The notes beneath the pieces were generated by a model. It had not been told where the DNA came from and did no database searches. It was given only the letters and a program-made list of their open reading frames with translations. A stretch of 64,000 nucleotides of DNA from Argyresthia goedartella (taxonomy: Eukaryota; Arthropoda; Insecta; Lepidoptera; Argyresthiidae): the NCBI GenBank assembly GCA_949825045.1, contig OX463806.1, positions 46,896,208-46,960,207 on the forward strand, read 5' to 3'. Position numbers and translations under genes: made by a program. This document shows, one piece after another, positions 52,001 through 55,744 of this stretch (position 1 is its first letter; every line of letters starts with the position of its first letter).

Positions 52001-55000
52001 CCCCAGAGCCAACCGAGTGCCAAAGCGAGCAAATCCTACGTCCCATTCCCACCTACTGAGGTAAAACGGGCCACCAGGCAAATGAAGAAGGATAAATCTC
52101 CCGGCGAAGACGGTGTAACTGATGAGCTTCTGGTAGCCGGTGGTGAACCTGTAGTTGAGGTCCTTGTGGAACCGACAAAGTGGTGTGTCTCAACAAAGTG
52201 GTGGAGTTCCACTGGAAACCTGGAAGAATACAGTAGTGACTATACTGCGCAAGATAAGCCTTCTCTCGCAGATATATAAGCTCTTTACCAAAGTTCTGTG
52301 CAACAGAATCACCCGCTAACTCGACGGATGCCAAACTATCGAACAGGCAAGCTTACGGAGCGGGTACTCCGCTATCCATCACATTCACACGGTGAAACAG
52401 TCGATGGAGAAATCATACGAATAGAATCGACCCCTATGTTTCGCCTTCATCGATTACGAGAAGGCTTTCAACAGTGTCGAACATTGGGCGATCTTCCATG
52501 CACTCCATCGCTGCCAGATCGACGCCCGATACGTGGATGTCCTCCGGGAGCTTTACATGTCGGCAACGATGCAACTGCGAATTCACAAGCTGACGAAACG
52601 CATACCCATTGAACGAGGGGTGCGTCAGGGAGACACCATATCACATACGCTCTTTACAGCCGTCTTAGAAGGCATAGTCAAGACGCTTACATGGGACCAG
52701 CAAGGTAATTACATCAACGGAAGTGCGTCAGGAAGGCATTCCTGACGCACTTCCTCTTTGCCGACGATATTATCCTGATCGCCGACAACCCTGGAGACCT
52801 CCAAAGCATGCTTTAAGATCTCTATAGTGCTTCTCTTAAAGTTGGCCTGAAGATGAATATGTCCAAGGCTAAGATTATGATAATCATCTCTGACCGCTTA
52901 TTTGCCAACATCACTGTCGGAGATGAGACGTTAGAGGTGGTTGATCATTATGTCTATCTTGAACATATTCTATCTTTTGGCAGAGAGCGCCAAGCTAAGG
53001 AGATCTCCAGGATAGACCAACTTTTGTGGGCAGCGTTTAAGGAACTCGAGAGAATATTCAGGGATCGAATGATGCCAGAATGCCTGAAAACCAAGATATT
53101 TAAACAATGTGTCCTGCCTACAATGACGTACGGTGCGGATACATGGACGCTTACAAAGAAAATGGTGAAACAAATGATAATATCCCAAAGAGCCATGGAG
53201 CATTCCATGCTAGGCATCACACTCCTACATAGAAGTAGAAACGTCGAGATACGTCTACTGACTAAGATCCAAGATGTCGTAAAGCGTATGACTAGGCTCA
53301 AATTTAAGTGGGCAGGGCACTTGGCGAAGCGAGGTGATGGCAGGTGGCGTAGATCCCTGACCTAGTGGTGGCCGAAAGAAGGATGAAGGAGCGTGGGTAG
53401 ACCGGCAGCCAGATGGAAGACGATATTACCAACATTGCGTGGAAGACCTGGAATCGACTGGCACAGGACCGAAGAGGTAGGCACAACATGAAGGAGGCTT
53501 ATACCCAGCAGTGGGCGGAAAGAAGCTGCCAATGATGAAAGAAAAGAGAGCGCAAACAATGCGCTCGACAGAAACTAAAATAACGTAGCGTCGAACCACA
53601 TAAAAATTGTTTAAAAATAAACTACGCTATTTTGGCAAAAATATTTTCAAGGAGAGTTTACGAATGCATAAAATTCACATTTTGAATGCAATTCCGCTTT
53701 TTCTTTATTTATTTCAAAATTACAGGAAAAAATAAAACAATTCAGAGGTACTTTCGCATTTGAATTATATTGAGAACGCTTCAACCAAACCTGTTTTCCT
53801 TCAGTGAGAATCTTAATCAAATACTTATTAATCCTTAACCCAAAAATCAAACCTGACTATGACTTTATAGTGGAGTAAATGGATTCGAAAAATACCATTT
53901 TTTTTTTGTTTCACCTTAAATTCACGAACTATTAACATTTTTTATTCTGTTGCGCGACGAATGCTTTCCGTTGTGCATCTATGCAAGGAATCTGGTCTTG
54001 ACAAATACCAACCCATGAGGCAAATAAGCGGTCACCATGGCCAAGTACGTCATGGAAGACGTCATCACATCCTCATCTATGTTACACCGTTAAATTGTGA
54101 ACTAGCACACGAAATATCATGGCCAATGGGTCAGTGCAAGTGAAGAATAATGAAGATAAGCTAAGCCCTGTTATCCTTGCGACGCAATTTTGTTTCGTCA
54201 TTGCGAAGCAGTTACGTTAGCGGAATCTGAGCCTAGTTAGTCAGTTTGGAGTTTAGTAATGCTGGCTCTGAGTGAGTAGTTTACCCGTCCGTGCGGTATG
54301 CCGGTGGAGGTGTTGAAGGCGGGCAGCAGCCTGCGGCCCAGGTCGGCGGCCATCACCAGCAGCTCGCCCCCGTACCAGCGCAGCGCCGGCGTCTCCGGGC
54401 GCAGCCGCTCCGCGAGCACGTGCGCGGAGAGCAGTCCGCTATACACAAACACGAACGCGAACAGACTGGATCAGTGTACTGTATACATAACTATAAACAA
54501 AATAAAAAATACACCCGACATATTAGTGAAACCAAGTCTAAAATTTGGTTCACTCGGTTCCTTGATAAGCGTTTTCTTTTTGTTTGCTTGCGCCTTGCGA
54601 AACACTGACCGGGTTTTACCACACCATATTTTAATTTAAAAAATCCGATTCAAAATCCGTCCACCCGTTTAAGCGCTAGGGTGCCACGGACAAACAAACA
54701 TAGGTACACCGACCGACAGAAGCTTCAAAATTATATCACCCCTCATTCCGACAAACAAATTATATAATTGTTGAGGCAACCGTGTAATTAAGCTCAACAT
54801 TAATGTTGTACCTTATAAGTGACAAGTAATTTTTGGCATCAAAGACAACTTTTTATCTAAACTAAAATAGTTCTGTCAAAAGCCATAGCGGATTGCGGCA
54901 GACCACTACCAACTCCATCTATTAAAAGATTGAATTTTCATATAATTGAATAGTTTAAAAAAACTTCATCCAAATAGGTTTAGACGTTTGTGAGATTCGC

Positions 55001-55632
55001 ACTTACCAACGCTTTAGAGTTCCACTTAGAGATATTATTATGAGGTTGGAAGCCCGCTGTACCACCTCCTCTACCGTAACTATTTCACCCATATTTCATA
55101 AAGACATAGGGGACTCTATGACTAAGCCTCCGCTGTCCGTCTGTCTGTCTGTGTGTCTGTCCGTCACCGGGTGTATCTCAGGAACCGCAGGTGTAGTTGA
55201 AATTTTCAAATAATGGGTATTCTGTTCCCACTACAGCAACAAATAGTAAATTGCACGAGATTTTATCAAAGGAGGTCCCCATACAAGTTAATTGTTTTAA
55301 ATATCCCTGCTCCTGCGAATTACTAAACCGCAATCTGTAGGGACTGATATGAAAACCAAGTTAGTTTTTATTTATTTATATGTTTTTAGTCCTTGAGTAT
55401 AATTTTTCGATGGTACGGAACCCTTCGTGTTTGAGTCCGACCCACACTTCAAATAATACATATATATGTGTTTAGTTACCCAAGCACCCTGATGTTGGTC
55501 TCGAAGACGGAGACGACGAGGTCGTGGTCGAAGCTGACGTCACGGATGACGAGCTGCAGGCCGCGGCTGAACTCGGAGAAGTCGCCCATCACCGCCAGCG
55601 TGTCCAGGCTGTCCACCAGCGTCAGGGAGAAG
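12593..55632 (-). CDS. EDEM3: EDEM3-like ER degradation-enhancing alpha-mannosidase-like gene, 11 exons, 5' end missing
   Basis: EDEM proteins act in the ER lumen. They trim mannose from misfolded glycoproteins, marking them for ER-associated degradation. Exons joined from 55,632 down to 12,593 give 755 residues with all splice phases compatible. Residues 1 to about 400 are GH47: [63 protein letters not shown] and [10 protein letters not shown] are all present, so the acidic active-site motifs look intact. A linker with [15 protein letters not shown] follows (to 497). Then comes a PA domain (about 498-660, [17 protein letters not shown] ... DNVAGTS) and a tail rich in Asp, Ser and Pro. The PA domain points to EDEM3 rather than EDEM1 or EDEM2. 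The first roughly 90 residues and signal peptide are not in the window. Exons are far more GC-rich than the introns. Confidence 0.93.
13220..13269. repeat. (CA)n microsatellite
   Basis: About 50 bp of CA dinucleotides with one interruption, in the EDEM3 intron roughly 150 bases upstream of the last exon's acceptor. The short frames spanning it are not genes. Confidence 0.95.
13350..13652 (+). pseudogene. Retroelement C-terminal fragment
   Basis: Plus-strand reading gives [40 protein letters not shown] and [20 protein letters not shown]. The pattern FVP.AVET.G.WG ... FL.QR.S.AVQRGNA is one I associate with the extreme C-terminus of some retroelement polyproteins. A stop and AT-rich tail follow at 13,652. 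It lies inside an EDEM3 intron on the opposite strand. Fragment only; family not assigned. Confidence 0.6.
13733..13763. repeat. (TG)n microsatellite
   Basis: About 30 bp of TG dinucleotides with one interruption. Confidence 0.9.
13764..14865. other. Intronic DNA, mostly AT-rich
   Basis: Intron between the last two EDEM3 exons. One C-rich patch (CCCCCGCCCC type) lies at about 14,396-14,450. Otherwise no element or gene that I recognise. Confidence 0.4.
14866..15320. repeat. 25-bp tandem array, about 18 copies
   Basis: The unit is TTGGCATCGCCACATCCAGC plus AATAG. It repeats about 18.2 times with almost no divergence; two units read GGAATCG in place of GGCATCG (near 14,993 and 15,169). Since 25 is not a multiple of 3, each minus-strand frame passes through all phases, and none contains a stop, which creates long artificial open frames. 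It lies just inside the intron after EDEM3 exon 10. Confidence 0.97.
15368..15670 (-). CDS. EDEM3: EDEM3-like exon 10 of window (PA domain, first part)
   Basis: A 303-bp exon, phase 0 at both ends. Acceptor CTTGTTCCAG, donor AAAAG/GTCAGT. It encodes [20 protein letters not shown], an 8-glycine run, [18 protein letters not shown], a disordered Ala/Pro/Arg stretch and [19 protein letters not shown], the core of a protease-associated domain. The 25-bp tandem array begins about 48 bases into the following intron. Confidence 0.9.
15671..16269. other. Intronic DNA, no feature seen
   Basis: Start of the 17-kb EDEM3 intron on its 3' side. AT-rich; no repeat array or coding segment recognised. Confidence 0.4.
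16270..16398 (-). repeat. Dispersed repeat family C, copy 2
   Basis: Inverted copy of 11,533-11,665, with CCGCCCGAAACGTGATACT and AGCCTGTTATAACGCACGTA in complement. It abuts the left arm of the foldback-like structure. Confidence 0.7.
16390..18850. mobile_element. Foldback-like structure: long inverted repeats around an 88-bp satellite
   Basis: The left arm (16,390-16,735) and right arm (18,535-18,850) are inverted copies of roughly 300 bp at perhaps 80% identity. They share AGGGTGCCAAACGGGACC, CCTCCGCTGTCCGTCT, CCGAAATAGGTAG and GACTCTCCCGAT. Between them lies the tandem array at 16,965-18,485. Foldback elements have this design. The arms belong to a dispersed family also found elsewhere in the window, so two independent insertions in opposite orientation are an alternative. 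No transposase and no target duplication identified. Confidence 0.5.
16965..18485. repeat. Tandem array, about 88-bp unit, 17 copies
   Basis: Each unit contains ATGTCCGCAATTGAAAAGGC, CTAGTTTCTATAGCAAAGAG, TTCATAATACTGAACGTTCG and CAATGTAAAATGTCGAGGGA. I count 17 occurrences of the AAAGAGTTCA/AAAGGGTTCA core, from 17,003 to 18,440. Units on the left are more degraded and shorter. An internal 18-bp sub-repeat is expanded four times at 17,341-17,412. Confidence 0.93.
18540..19145 (+). repeat. Dispersed repeat family R, long copy
   Basis: Runs from GGGTTCCATACCCGAAGGGT through TCCGTCTGTCTG-type repeats and GCCGCTATAACAACAAATAA to GAACCCTTCGTGTGCGGGTC and CGCGCTTGACCGG. The same start and end occur in opposite orientation at 49,465-49,860 and in the same orientation at 55,080-55,445, with fragments at 16,390-16,735 and 38,090-38,180. 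Non-coding; common dispersed type in Lepidoptera as far as I know. Confidence 0.7.
19320..19404. repeat. 85-bp palindromic element
   Basis: Arms GAGCAACTTTATTTTTGACT and complement AAAAATAAAGTTGCTC meet around CCATACAGATCAGCTGATCG. About 30 bp of each arm pair with a few mismatches. Possibly a very short MITE. Confidence 0.7.
19425..20552 (-). pseudogene. mariner-like transposase relic
   Basis: Minus-strand pieces of a mariner transposase are scattered over several frames. They include [20 protein letters not shown] and VFGESAPG at the N-terminal side (ATG at 20,364-20,366), [13 protein letters not shown] around the first catalytic Asp, [40 protein letters not shown], and [14 protein letters not shown] with the third Asp. 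The order is correct but frameshifts and stops abound. A sequence at 20,521-20,552 reads in complement TAGGCTGTTCCCAAAGTTGT, resembling a mariner terminal repeat. A degraded partner may lie near 19,430. Dead element. Confidence 0.85.
20553..21067. other. DNA 3' of the BEL element; part duplicates LTR sequence
   Basis: Between the mariner relic and the BEL 3' LTR. The last 50 bases contain AAAAATCCACGCCTTAACCG, also present inside the LTR. A sequence near 20,955-20,985 reads on the minus strand GGGAGTTATATAAATGAGAG, a TATA-like motif. This could be further LTR sequence absent from the other LTR. Confidence 0.4.
21068..21811 (-). repeat. 3' LTR of BEL/Pao element
   Basis: 744 bp matching 28,441-29,182. 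On the minus strand it begins TGTTTAATATTTATGCTTCG just after the pol stop. The shared sequence ends at TTGTAGTCGGAAA, without the CA expected at an LTR end, and the sequences beyond then differ between the two copies. Confidence 0.85.
21843..25397 (-). pseudogene. BEL/Pao pol: RT, RNase H, integrase
   Basis: The N-terminal part ([20 protein letters not shown]) follows gag in another frame. RT blocks are [42 protein letters not shown] and the catalytic LYVDDICTG. RNase H shows [28 protein letters not shown] and [13 protein letters not shown]. Integrase shows the HHCC zinc region ([12 protein letters not shown] ... CLPCYRAKA), GTDFAGPF and [15 protein letters not shown] at 22,503-22,505 interrupts the frame right after that block. 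The same frame then continues with [19 protein letters not shown] and the C-terminal integrase domain to 21,843. One nonsense codon in about 3.5 kb suggests a young copy. Confidence 0.93.
25378..27931 (-). pseudogene. BEL/Pao gag, split by a hAT-like insertion
   Basis: The main part (25,378-26,802) encodes a gag-type protein: [20 protein letters not shown], a [16 protein letters not shown] block, and zinc-knuckle-like Cys-His motifs ([30 protein letters not shown]). Its only upstream start within the block would be a GTG formed at a transposon junction. The frame resumes on the far side of the insertion (27,912 upward) and reaches an ATG at 27,929-27,931, the likely true start. Gag ends at TGA/TAG-type stop 25,378-25,380 and overlaps pol by about 20 bases in a different frame. 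A protease DSG/DTG motif was not seen. Confidence 0.85.
26803..27911. mobile_element. hAT-like non-autonomous DNA transposon in gag, 8-bp target duplication
   Basis: The ends are inverted repeats of about 30 bp. Left: CACAGATCACCCCCCAATAG then ATACCGCATG. Right in complement: CACAGATCACCCCCAATAGA then TACCGTATG. They differ by one indel and one substitution. The 8-mer GTATGGGC stands directly outside both ends (26,795-26,802 and 27,912-27,919). An 8-bp duplication and ends beginning CA fit the hAT superfamily. The 1,109-bp interior is AT-rich with no transposase. Gag coding sequence is found on both sides. Confidence 0.85.
27932..28440. other. BEL/Pao 5' leader
   Basis: Region between the 5' LTR and gag. 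No coding frame. A TGG-starting primer-binding site is not directly at the LTR edge. A candidate TGGTTGCCTTAG on the minus strand lies near 28,095-28,106, but I cannot assign a tRNA. Confidence 0.4.
28441..29182 (-). repeat. 5' LTR of BEL/Pao element
   Basis: 742 bp, about 99% identical to 21,068-21,811. Differences I saw are near 28,520 (two), 28,564, 28,751, 28,887 (2-bp indel), 29,079 and 29,127. Begins TGTTTAATATTTATGC on the minus strand. Confidence 0.88.
29190..29325 (+). repeat. 3' tail of a non-LTR element
   Basis: TTGGTTTGCTATTGGAGACC, ATATAAGATCGC and AATTATTTGTGTGCAATAAA resemble the end of the element at 41.2-44.5 kb (GGTTTGCTGGAAGAGATC and TTATTTGTGTGTAATACAG at 44,385-44,480). 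Probably the stub of a 5'-truncated relative. Confidence 0.6.
29402..32930 (-). repeat. 26-copy tandem array of an EDEM3 exon 3' half plus splice donor
   Basis: The sequence CGGAGATGCCCATGTCGG occurs 26 times. Of the 25 spacings, 18 are 136 bp, six are 129 and one is 143; the length steps come from a 7-bp sub-repeat (GGAGCGG). Each unit holds, on the minus strand, coding for [12 protein letters not shown] and [13 protein letters not shown], then TCCACG/GTACAC (the exon 9 donor) and a short C/T-rich spacer. Units differ by a few substitutions. All three minus-strand frames are open over most of the array. The top copy (32,816-33,026) is the true exon. Confidence 0.97.
32816..33026 (-). CDS. 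EDEM3: EDEM3-like exon 9 of window (linker exon, source of the tandem array)
   Basis: Acceptor TGTATGTGCAG before 33,026; the first base completes a lysine codon. The exon reads [20 protein letters not shown], an alanine run, [12 protein letters not shown] and [14 protein letters not shown], ending at TCCACG/GTACAC in phase 0. That phase fits the next exon. This copy has the unique 5' half, so it is the ancestral exon. Its 3' part plus donor is repeated another 25 times down to 29,402. Which donor is used cannot be told from DNA. I chose the first because its phase fits with no added repeats. Confidence 0.8.
33125..33300 (+). repeat. Possible tRNA-derived SINE
   Basis: TGGTTCGGTGGTTAA at about 33,130 resembles a pol III A box. 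GAGTTCGACTCC at about 33,175 resembles a B box, at a plausible spacing. A T-run ends the segment at 33,290. It does not fold as an intact tRNA by eye. Confidence 0.4.
33450..33975 (-). pseudogene. Tc1-like transposase C-terminal relic
   Basis: Minus-strand reading gives [55 protein letters not shown] and [15 protein letters not shown], followed by LMHDNVRPY. These are the second half of a Tc1 DDE domain: the first Asp in DES and the second in HDN. A stop occurs at 33,618, and the region to 33,450 still resembles the end of the protein (LWDELGRR-type sequence is degraded). The N-terminal half is absent. It abuts a BEL relic. Confidence 0.75.
33976..35110 (-). pseudogene. Degenerate BEL/Pao pol pieces
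   Basis: At 33,976-34,102 the minus strand reads [20 protein letters not shown] and [18 protein letters not shown], which parallels the integrase zinc region of the intact element ([20 protein letters not shown]). At 35,021-35,090 a piece parallels its RNase H (VYAWT...CWLK). Nothing recognisable survives between about 34,110 and 35,020. Older and far more decayed than the copy at 21-29 kb. Confidence 0.65.
35111..35569. other. GC-richer DNA of unknown origin
   Basis: Several overlapping open frames on the minus strand, arginine- and proline-rich, with no recognised domain. Probably part of the surrounding retroelement debris. Confidence 0.3.
35570..36013 (+). CDS. ORF of 15-residue tandem repeats, unknown protein fragment
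   Basis: A 147-residue frame made mostly of a 45-bp repeat. The unit encodes [19 protein letters not shown] peptides and starts at 35,666, 35,711, 35,756, 35,801, 35,846, 35,891 and 35,936, with diverged units at both ends ([27 protein letters not shown]). The unit is a multiple of 3 and variation preserves Y, H and P, which suggests past selection on the protein. It ends at a TGA after RITQS. I do not know the protein; a piece of a mobile-element protein is possible. No start signal or splice context decides its extent. Confidence 0.4.
   Translation: MWYHCPLIRALSRNRKLKPSAQSKASAKYQRTHPKVHRQAASQYQQTHPEVHREAASQYQQTHPEVRREAASQYQQTHPEVRREAASQYQQTHPEVHREAASQYQQTHPEVHRQAVSQYQQTHPGVQGAAVATYQHVNPEQHRITQS
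36210..36445 (+). repeat. Dispersed repeat family E, copy 1
   Basis: Shares AGTCTAAAATCTGGTTCA, TTTTACGACACCATATTTTA, CGTTTGACCGCTAGGGTGCC and GACCGACAGACGCTTCAAA with 54,525-54,755. Same orientation, roughly 80% alike by eye. Non-coding. Confidence 0.65.
36619..36922 (-). CDS. EDEM3: EDEM3-like exon 8 of window (end of GH47)
   Basis: A 304-bp exon with acceptor TTATTCCAG and donor GGAA/GTGAGT. It encodes [56 protein letters not shown] and [14 protein letters not shown], then a proline/alanine-rich link and [23 protein letters not shown] is the conserved calcium-site threonine region of GH47. HEDRMDSF is typical of EDEM proteins. Confidence 0.94.
37162..37273 (-). CDS. EDEM3: EDEM3-like exon 7 of window (GH47)
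   Basis: A 112-bp exon with acceptor GTTCTTCAG and donor AAAG/GTACTG. It encodes [20 protein letters not shown] and [17 protein letters not shown], ending on one base of an alanine codon. RPEFLEST is a GH47 motif with a conserved acidic residue. The intron before it is 9.1 kb and contains the CR1/Jockey-group element. Confidence 0.94.
37330..37724. repeat. Cluster of three hairpins
   Basis: Hairpin 1: AATCCACACTACGTCATAAT at 37,331 pairs with its complement ending at 37,420. Hairpin 2: GTTCTTACAGGACCGACCT at 37,573 pairs with a copy ending near 37,623 (one mismatch). Hairpin 3: AAGTCATGATCCAGAC at 37,681-37,696 pairs perfectly with 37,709-37,724. All are in the intron upstream of EDEM3 exon 7. 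Confidence 0.8.
37725..38283. other. Intronic DNA with a family R fragment
   Basis: AT-rich. A family R end (ATCACCCTTGGGTTACGGGA, CCCTAAAAAAC) lies at about 38,140-38,180. A small hairpin (TGGGAGCCTTA / TAAGGCTCCCA) lies beside it at about 38,120-38,148. Confidence 0.45.
38284..38510 (+). CDS. Hypothetical coding exon or relic
   Basis: An open stretch on the strand opposite EDEM3, inside its 9-kb intron. It reads [40 protein letters not shown] and [19 protein letters not shown] and ends at TAA near 38,510. An AATAAAA motif follows at about 38,541. Composition is protein-like, with paired cysteines. The open frame extends upstream to 38,157, but that part overlaps a family R repeat. I recognise no family. 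It could be a last exon of a nested gene or a decayed insertion. Confidence 0.3.
38511..39234. other. Intronic DNA, nothing identified
   Basis: AT-rich; a short minus-strand open frame at 38,823-39,083 shows no recognisable domain. Confidence 0.35.
39235..39452. mobile_element. 218-bp MITE with TA target sites
   Basis: Inverted repeats of about 31 bp: GGTACAATCGAACCAACTGA then ATCATGACCCA on the left, and the complement on the right with one mismatch. TA at 39,233-39,234 and 39,453-39,454 fits a Tc1/mariner-type MITE. Non-coding interior. Confidence 0.78.
39453..40860. other. Intronic DNA, possible retroposon 3' end
   Basis: No gene recognised. Around 39,540-39,920 the base composition is more even and ends with ATAAATAAAAC at about 39,912, which may be the end of an old retroposed or LTR sequence. 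The rest is AT-rich. Confidence 0.35.
40861..40948. repeat. (AT)44 microsatellite
   Basis: Uninterrupted AT dinucleotides over 88 bp. The Tyr-Ile frames across it are artefacts. Confidence 0.98.
41268..42272 (+). pseudogene. CR1/Jockey-group non-LTR element, endonuclease part
   Basis: ATG at 41,268 starts [20 protein letters not shown]. The apurinic-type endonuclease follows: [68 protein letters not shown] and [11 protein letters not shown]. The final catalytic block, usually SDH, reads SFH ([11 protein letters not shown]), so the nuclease is probably inactive. A frameshift at about 42,262-42,272 moves the frame to the RT part. It lies in the EDEM3 intron on the opposite strand. Confidence 0.88.
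42268..44217 (+). pseudogene. CR1/Jockey-group non-LTR element, reverse transcriptase part
   Basis: One frame from 42,268 to 44,214, broken only by TAG at 42,478-42,480 and TAG at 43,906-43,908. It contains [96 protein letters not shown] and the catalytic FYADDLQIY, then [14 protein letters not shown]. It ends with [10 protein letters not shown] ... VKKHFLSR, the usual C-terminus. A 3' UTR with GGTTTGCTGGAAGAGATC and an AT-rich tail runs to about 44,500. A nearly full-length copy with few lesions. Confidence 0.92.
44919..45375 (+). repeat. Dispersed repeat family D, copy 2
   Basis: Matches 10,360-10,790 along its length. In the middle it contains a perfect hairpin (45,225-45,270) where copy 1 has only a decayed version. 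Confidence 0.7.
45225..45270. repeat. Perfect 22-bp-arm hairpin
   Basis: Left arm begins AACCTGTTATGTACTCAATA; the right arm is its exact complement; the loop is two bases (AA). It lies inside family D copy 2. Confidence 0.95.
45376..46302. other. Intronic DNA, nothing firm
   Basis: AT-rich. A minus-strand stretch at about 45,700-46,110 has RT-like tail flavour ([17 protein letters not shown], near 46,010-46,070, resembling the linker after a YADD block), so an old non-LTR scrap is likely. Confidence 0.4.
46303..46373. repeat. (GTTT)n and (GACT)n microsatellites at an EDEM3 donor
   Basis: GTTT repeats at about 46,305-46,335 and six GACT units at 46,350-46,373. On the gene strand the second reads GTCAGTCAGTCAGTCA and starts exactly at the exon 6 donor. 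Confidence 0.93.
46374..46478 (-). CDS. EDEM3: EDEM3-like exon 6 of window (GH47)
   Basis: A 105-bp exon, phase 0 at both ends. Acceptor TGGGGGCAG, donor CAG/GTCAGT. It encodes [20 protein letters not shown] and [15 protein letters not shown], matching the EDEM segment before the HPLRPE motif. The donor is the first unit of a GTCA microsatellite running into the intron, so several GTCAGT donors follow at 4-bp spacing. Confidence 0.93.
46932..47071. repeat. 70-bp perfect tandem duplication
   Basis: Two consecutive identical units beginning CAAAATGAGAGTTTAACTCC at 46,932 and 47,002. Intronic and non-coding. Confidence 0.95.
47072..47976. other. Intronic DNA, nothing identified
   Basis: No gene or repeat array recognised. 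A more GC-rich patch at 47,490-47,650 has no visible coding meaning. Confidence 0.35.
47977..48037 (-). CDS. EDEM3: EDEM3-like exon 5 of window (61-bp GH47 exon)
   Basis: A small exon encoding [20 protein letters not shown]. Acceptor GTTGCACAG and donor CAG/GTAACC. The first base completes an arginine codon begun in the previous exon. The LLAFWPGLQ block continues directly into the VLLGD of the next exon, which is the expected EDEM order. Confidence 0.9.
48425..49060 (+). repeat. Dispersed repeat family B, copy A
   Basis: Contains TATTTGATTAAGATTCTCAC, TATCTACACACGTATCATAA, GGCATTAAAACTCTCGAGTG and a GAGTCGAGCGCGTCGTTTGC to TTCGTTTACGTTCC end. Parts match copy C (7,990-8,475), and the outer parts match copy B in inverted orientation (51,838-53,905). 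Non-coding; probably a non-autonomous element of about 600 bp. Confidence 0.7.
49060..49093. repeat. (GAAA)n microsatellite
   Basis: Eight or so AAAG units directly at the end of family B copy A. Confidence 0.95.
49465..49860 (-). repeat. Dispersed repeat family R, inverted full copy
   Basis: Begins GTGCGAGTCGGACTCGCGCA and ends AGTAATAGGGTCCCGTTTTT on the plus strand. This is the complement of the order at 18,540-19,145. A similar middle part (TAACCAGGTGCATTCATAAG) also occurs at about 51,305-51,330. Confidence 0.7.
49996..50217 (-). CDS. EDEM3: EDEM3-like exon 4 of window (GH47)
   Basis: A 222-bp exon with acceptor ATTGTCAG and donor CACAG/GTGACG. Split codons at both ends agree with the neighbours. 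It encodes [38 protein letters not shown] and [23 protein letters not shown] is the most conserved GH47/EDEM block and contains an active-site glutamate. An 18-base C run lies 36 bases upstream of the acceptor. Confidence 0.95.
50253..50270. repeat. G18 homopolymer near an EDEM3 acceptor
   Basis: 18 consecutive G (C on the gene strand), 36 bases upstream of the exon 4 acceptor. Length may be unreliable in any assembly. Confidence 0.95.
50825..51073 (+). pseudogene. PIF/Harbinger transposase C-terminal relic
   Basis: Plus-strand reading [20 protein letters not shown] then [20 protein letters not shown] matches the end of the Harbinger DDE domain, where FG.LK.RFP.L and ACA.LHNIAI are conserved. 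An acidic tail follows ([17 protein letters not shown]). The frame is then lost. Upstream domains are absent. It lies in the EDEM3 intron between exons 3 and 4, on the opposite strand. Confidence 0.72.
51536..51705 (-). CDS. EDEM3: EDEM3-like exon 3 of window (GH47)
   Basis: A 170-bp exon with acceptor TGCAG before GTGAACCTG and donor CACAG/GTACAC. Phase 0 at entry, two bases over at exit. It encodes [37 protein letters not shown] and [19 protein letters not shown]. The family usually has a glycine where this copy has the second Cys of TACAG. It lies in a 3.2-kb gap between the RTE insertion and the Harbinger relic. Confidence 0.93.
51838..53905 (-). repeat. Dispersed repeat family B, copy B, split by an RTE insertion
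   Basis: Outer pieces 53,905-53,537 and 51,956-51,838 together match copy A in inverted orientation (for example TTGATTAAGATTCTCACTGA and GGAAGTAATTAA.GCTGTCAC). The RTE element at 51,957-53,536 sits between them with a 10-bp duplication. Confidence 0.68.
51957..53536 (+). pseudogene. 5'-truncated RTE-type non-LTR element with target duplication
   Basis: RT pieces in order: [20 protein letters not shown], then in another frame the FDYEKAF-like block degraded near 52,450, [53 protein letters not shown] (52,752-52,790), [34 protein letters not shown] and [20 protein letters not shown]. The FADD active site remains, but there are several frameshifts and a stop. The 3' end reads CAGCAGTGGGC and CCAATGAT, typical of RTE. 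GAAAGAAAAG flanks both ends (51,947-51,956 and 53,537-53,546). Confidence 0.87.
53906..54284. other. Intronic DNA, nothing identified
   Basis: Short gap between family B copy B and EDEM3 exon 2. No coding or repeat signal I can name. Confidence 0.35.
54285..54438 (-). CDS. EDEM3: EDEM3-like exon 2 of window (GH47)
   Basis: A 154-bp exon with acceptor TGTGTATAG and donor CGG/GTAAAC. Its first base completes the split glycine codon of the previous exon; it ends in phase 0. It encodes [38 protein letters not shown] and [22 protein letters not shown] is a signature of GH47 proteins. Confidence 0.93.
54525..54755 (+). repeat. Dispersed repeat family E, copy 2
   Basis: Matches 36,210-36,445 (for example CGCTAGGGTGCCACGGACA and ACACCGACCGACAGA). 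Intronic. Confidence 0.65.
55080..55445 (+). repeat. Dispersed repeat family R, copy near EDEM3 exon 1
   Basis: GCCTCCGCTGTCCGTCTGTC, GTCACCGGGTGTATCTCA and GGTACGGAACCCTTCGTGTT, ending GAGTCCGAC 35 bases before the exon donor side. Same orientation as 18,540-19,145. Confidence 0.7.
55480..55632 (-). CDS. EDEM3: EDEM3-like exon 1 of window (GH47 start)
   Basis: A 153-bp exon with acceptor ATTTCCAG before 55,632 and donor GTAACT after 55,480. It enters with one base of a split codon and leaves with two. It encodes residues 1-50: [36 protein letters not shown] and ETNIRVLG. The FETNIR motif carries a conserved GH47 glutamate. The preceding exons with signal peptide and the usual N-terminal HGYNNY-type motif are not found up to 64,000. 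Confidence 0.92.
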
Positions 55633-55744
55633 CTGGAAATCAATGTTTATTTTATGTTTAAAACAATTTGTTATTAAGGTGAAATAATTTTATTGACAAT
55701 AGATTCTTGAGTTTTGCGCTTAGCGCATTTATTGATGCGAGCGA

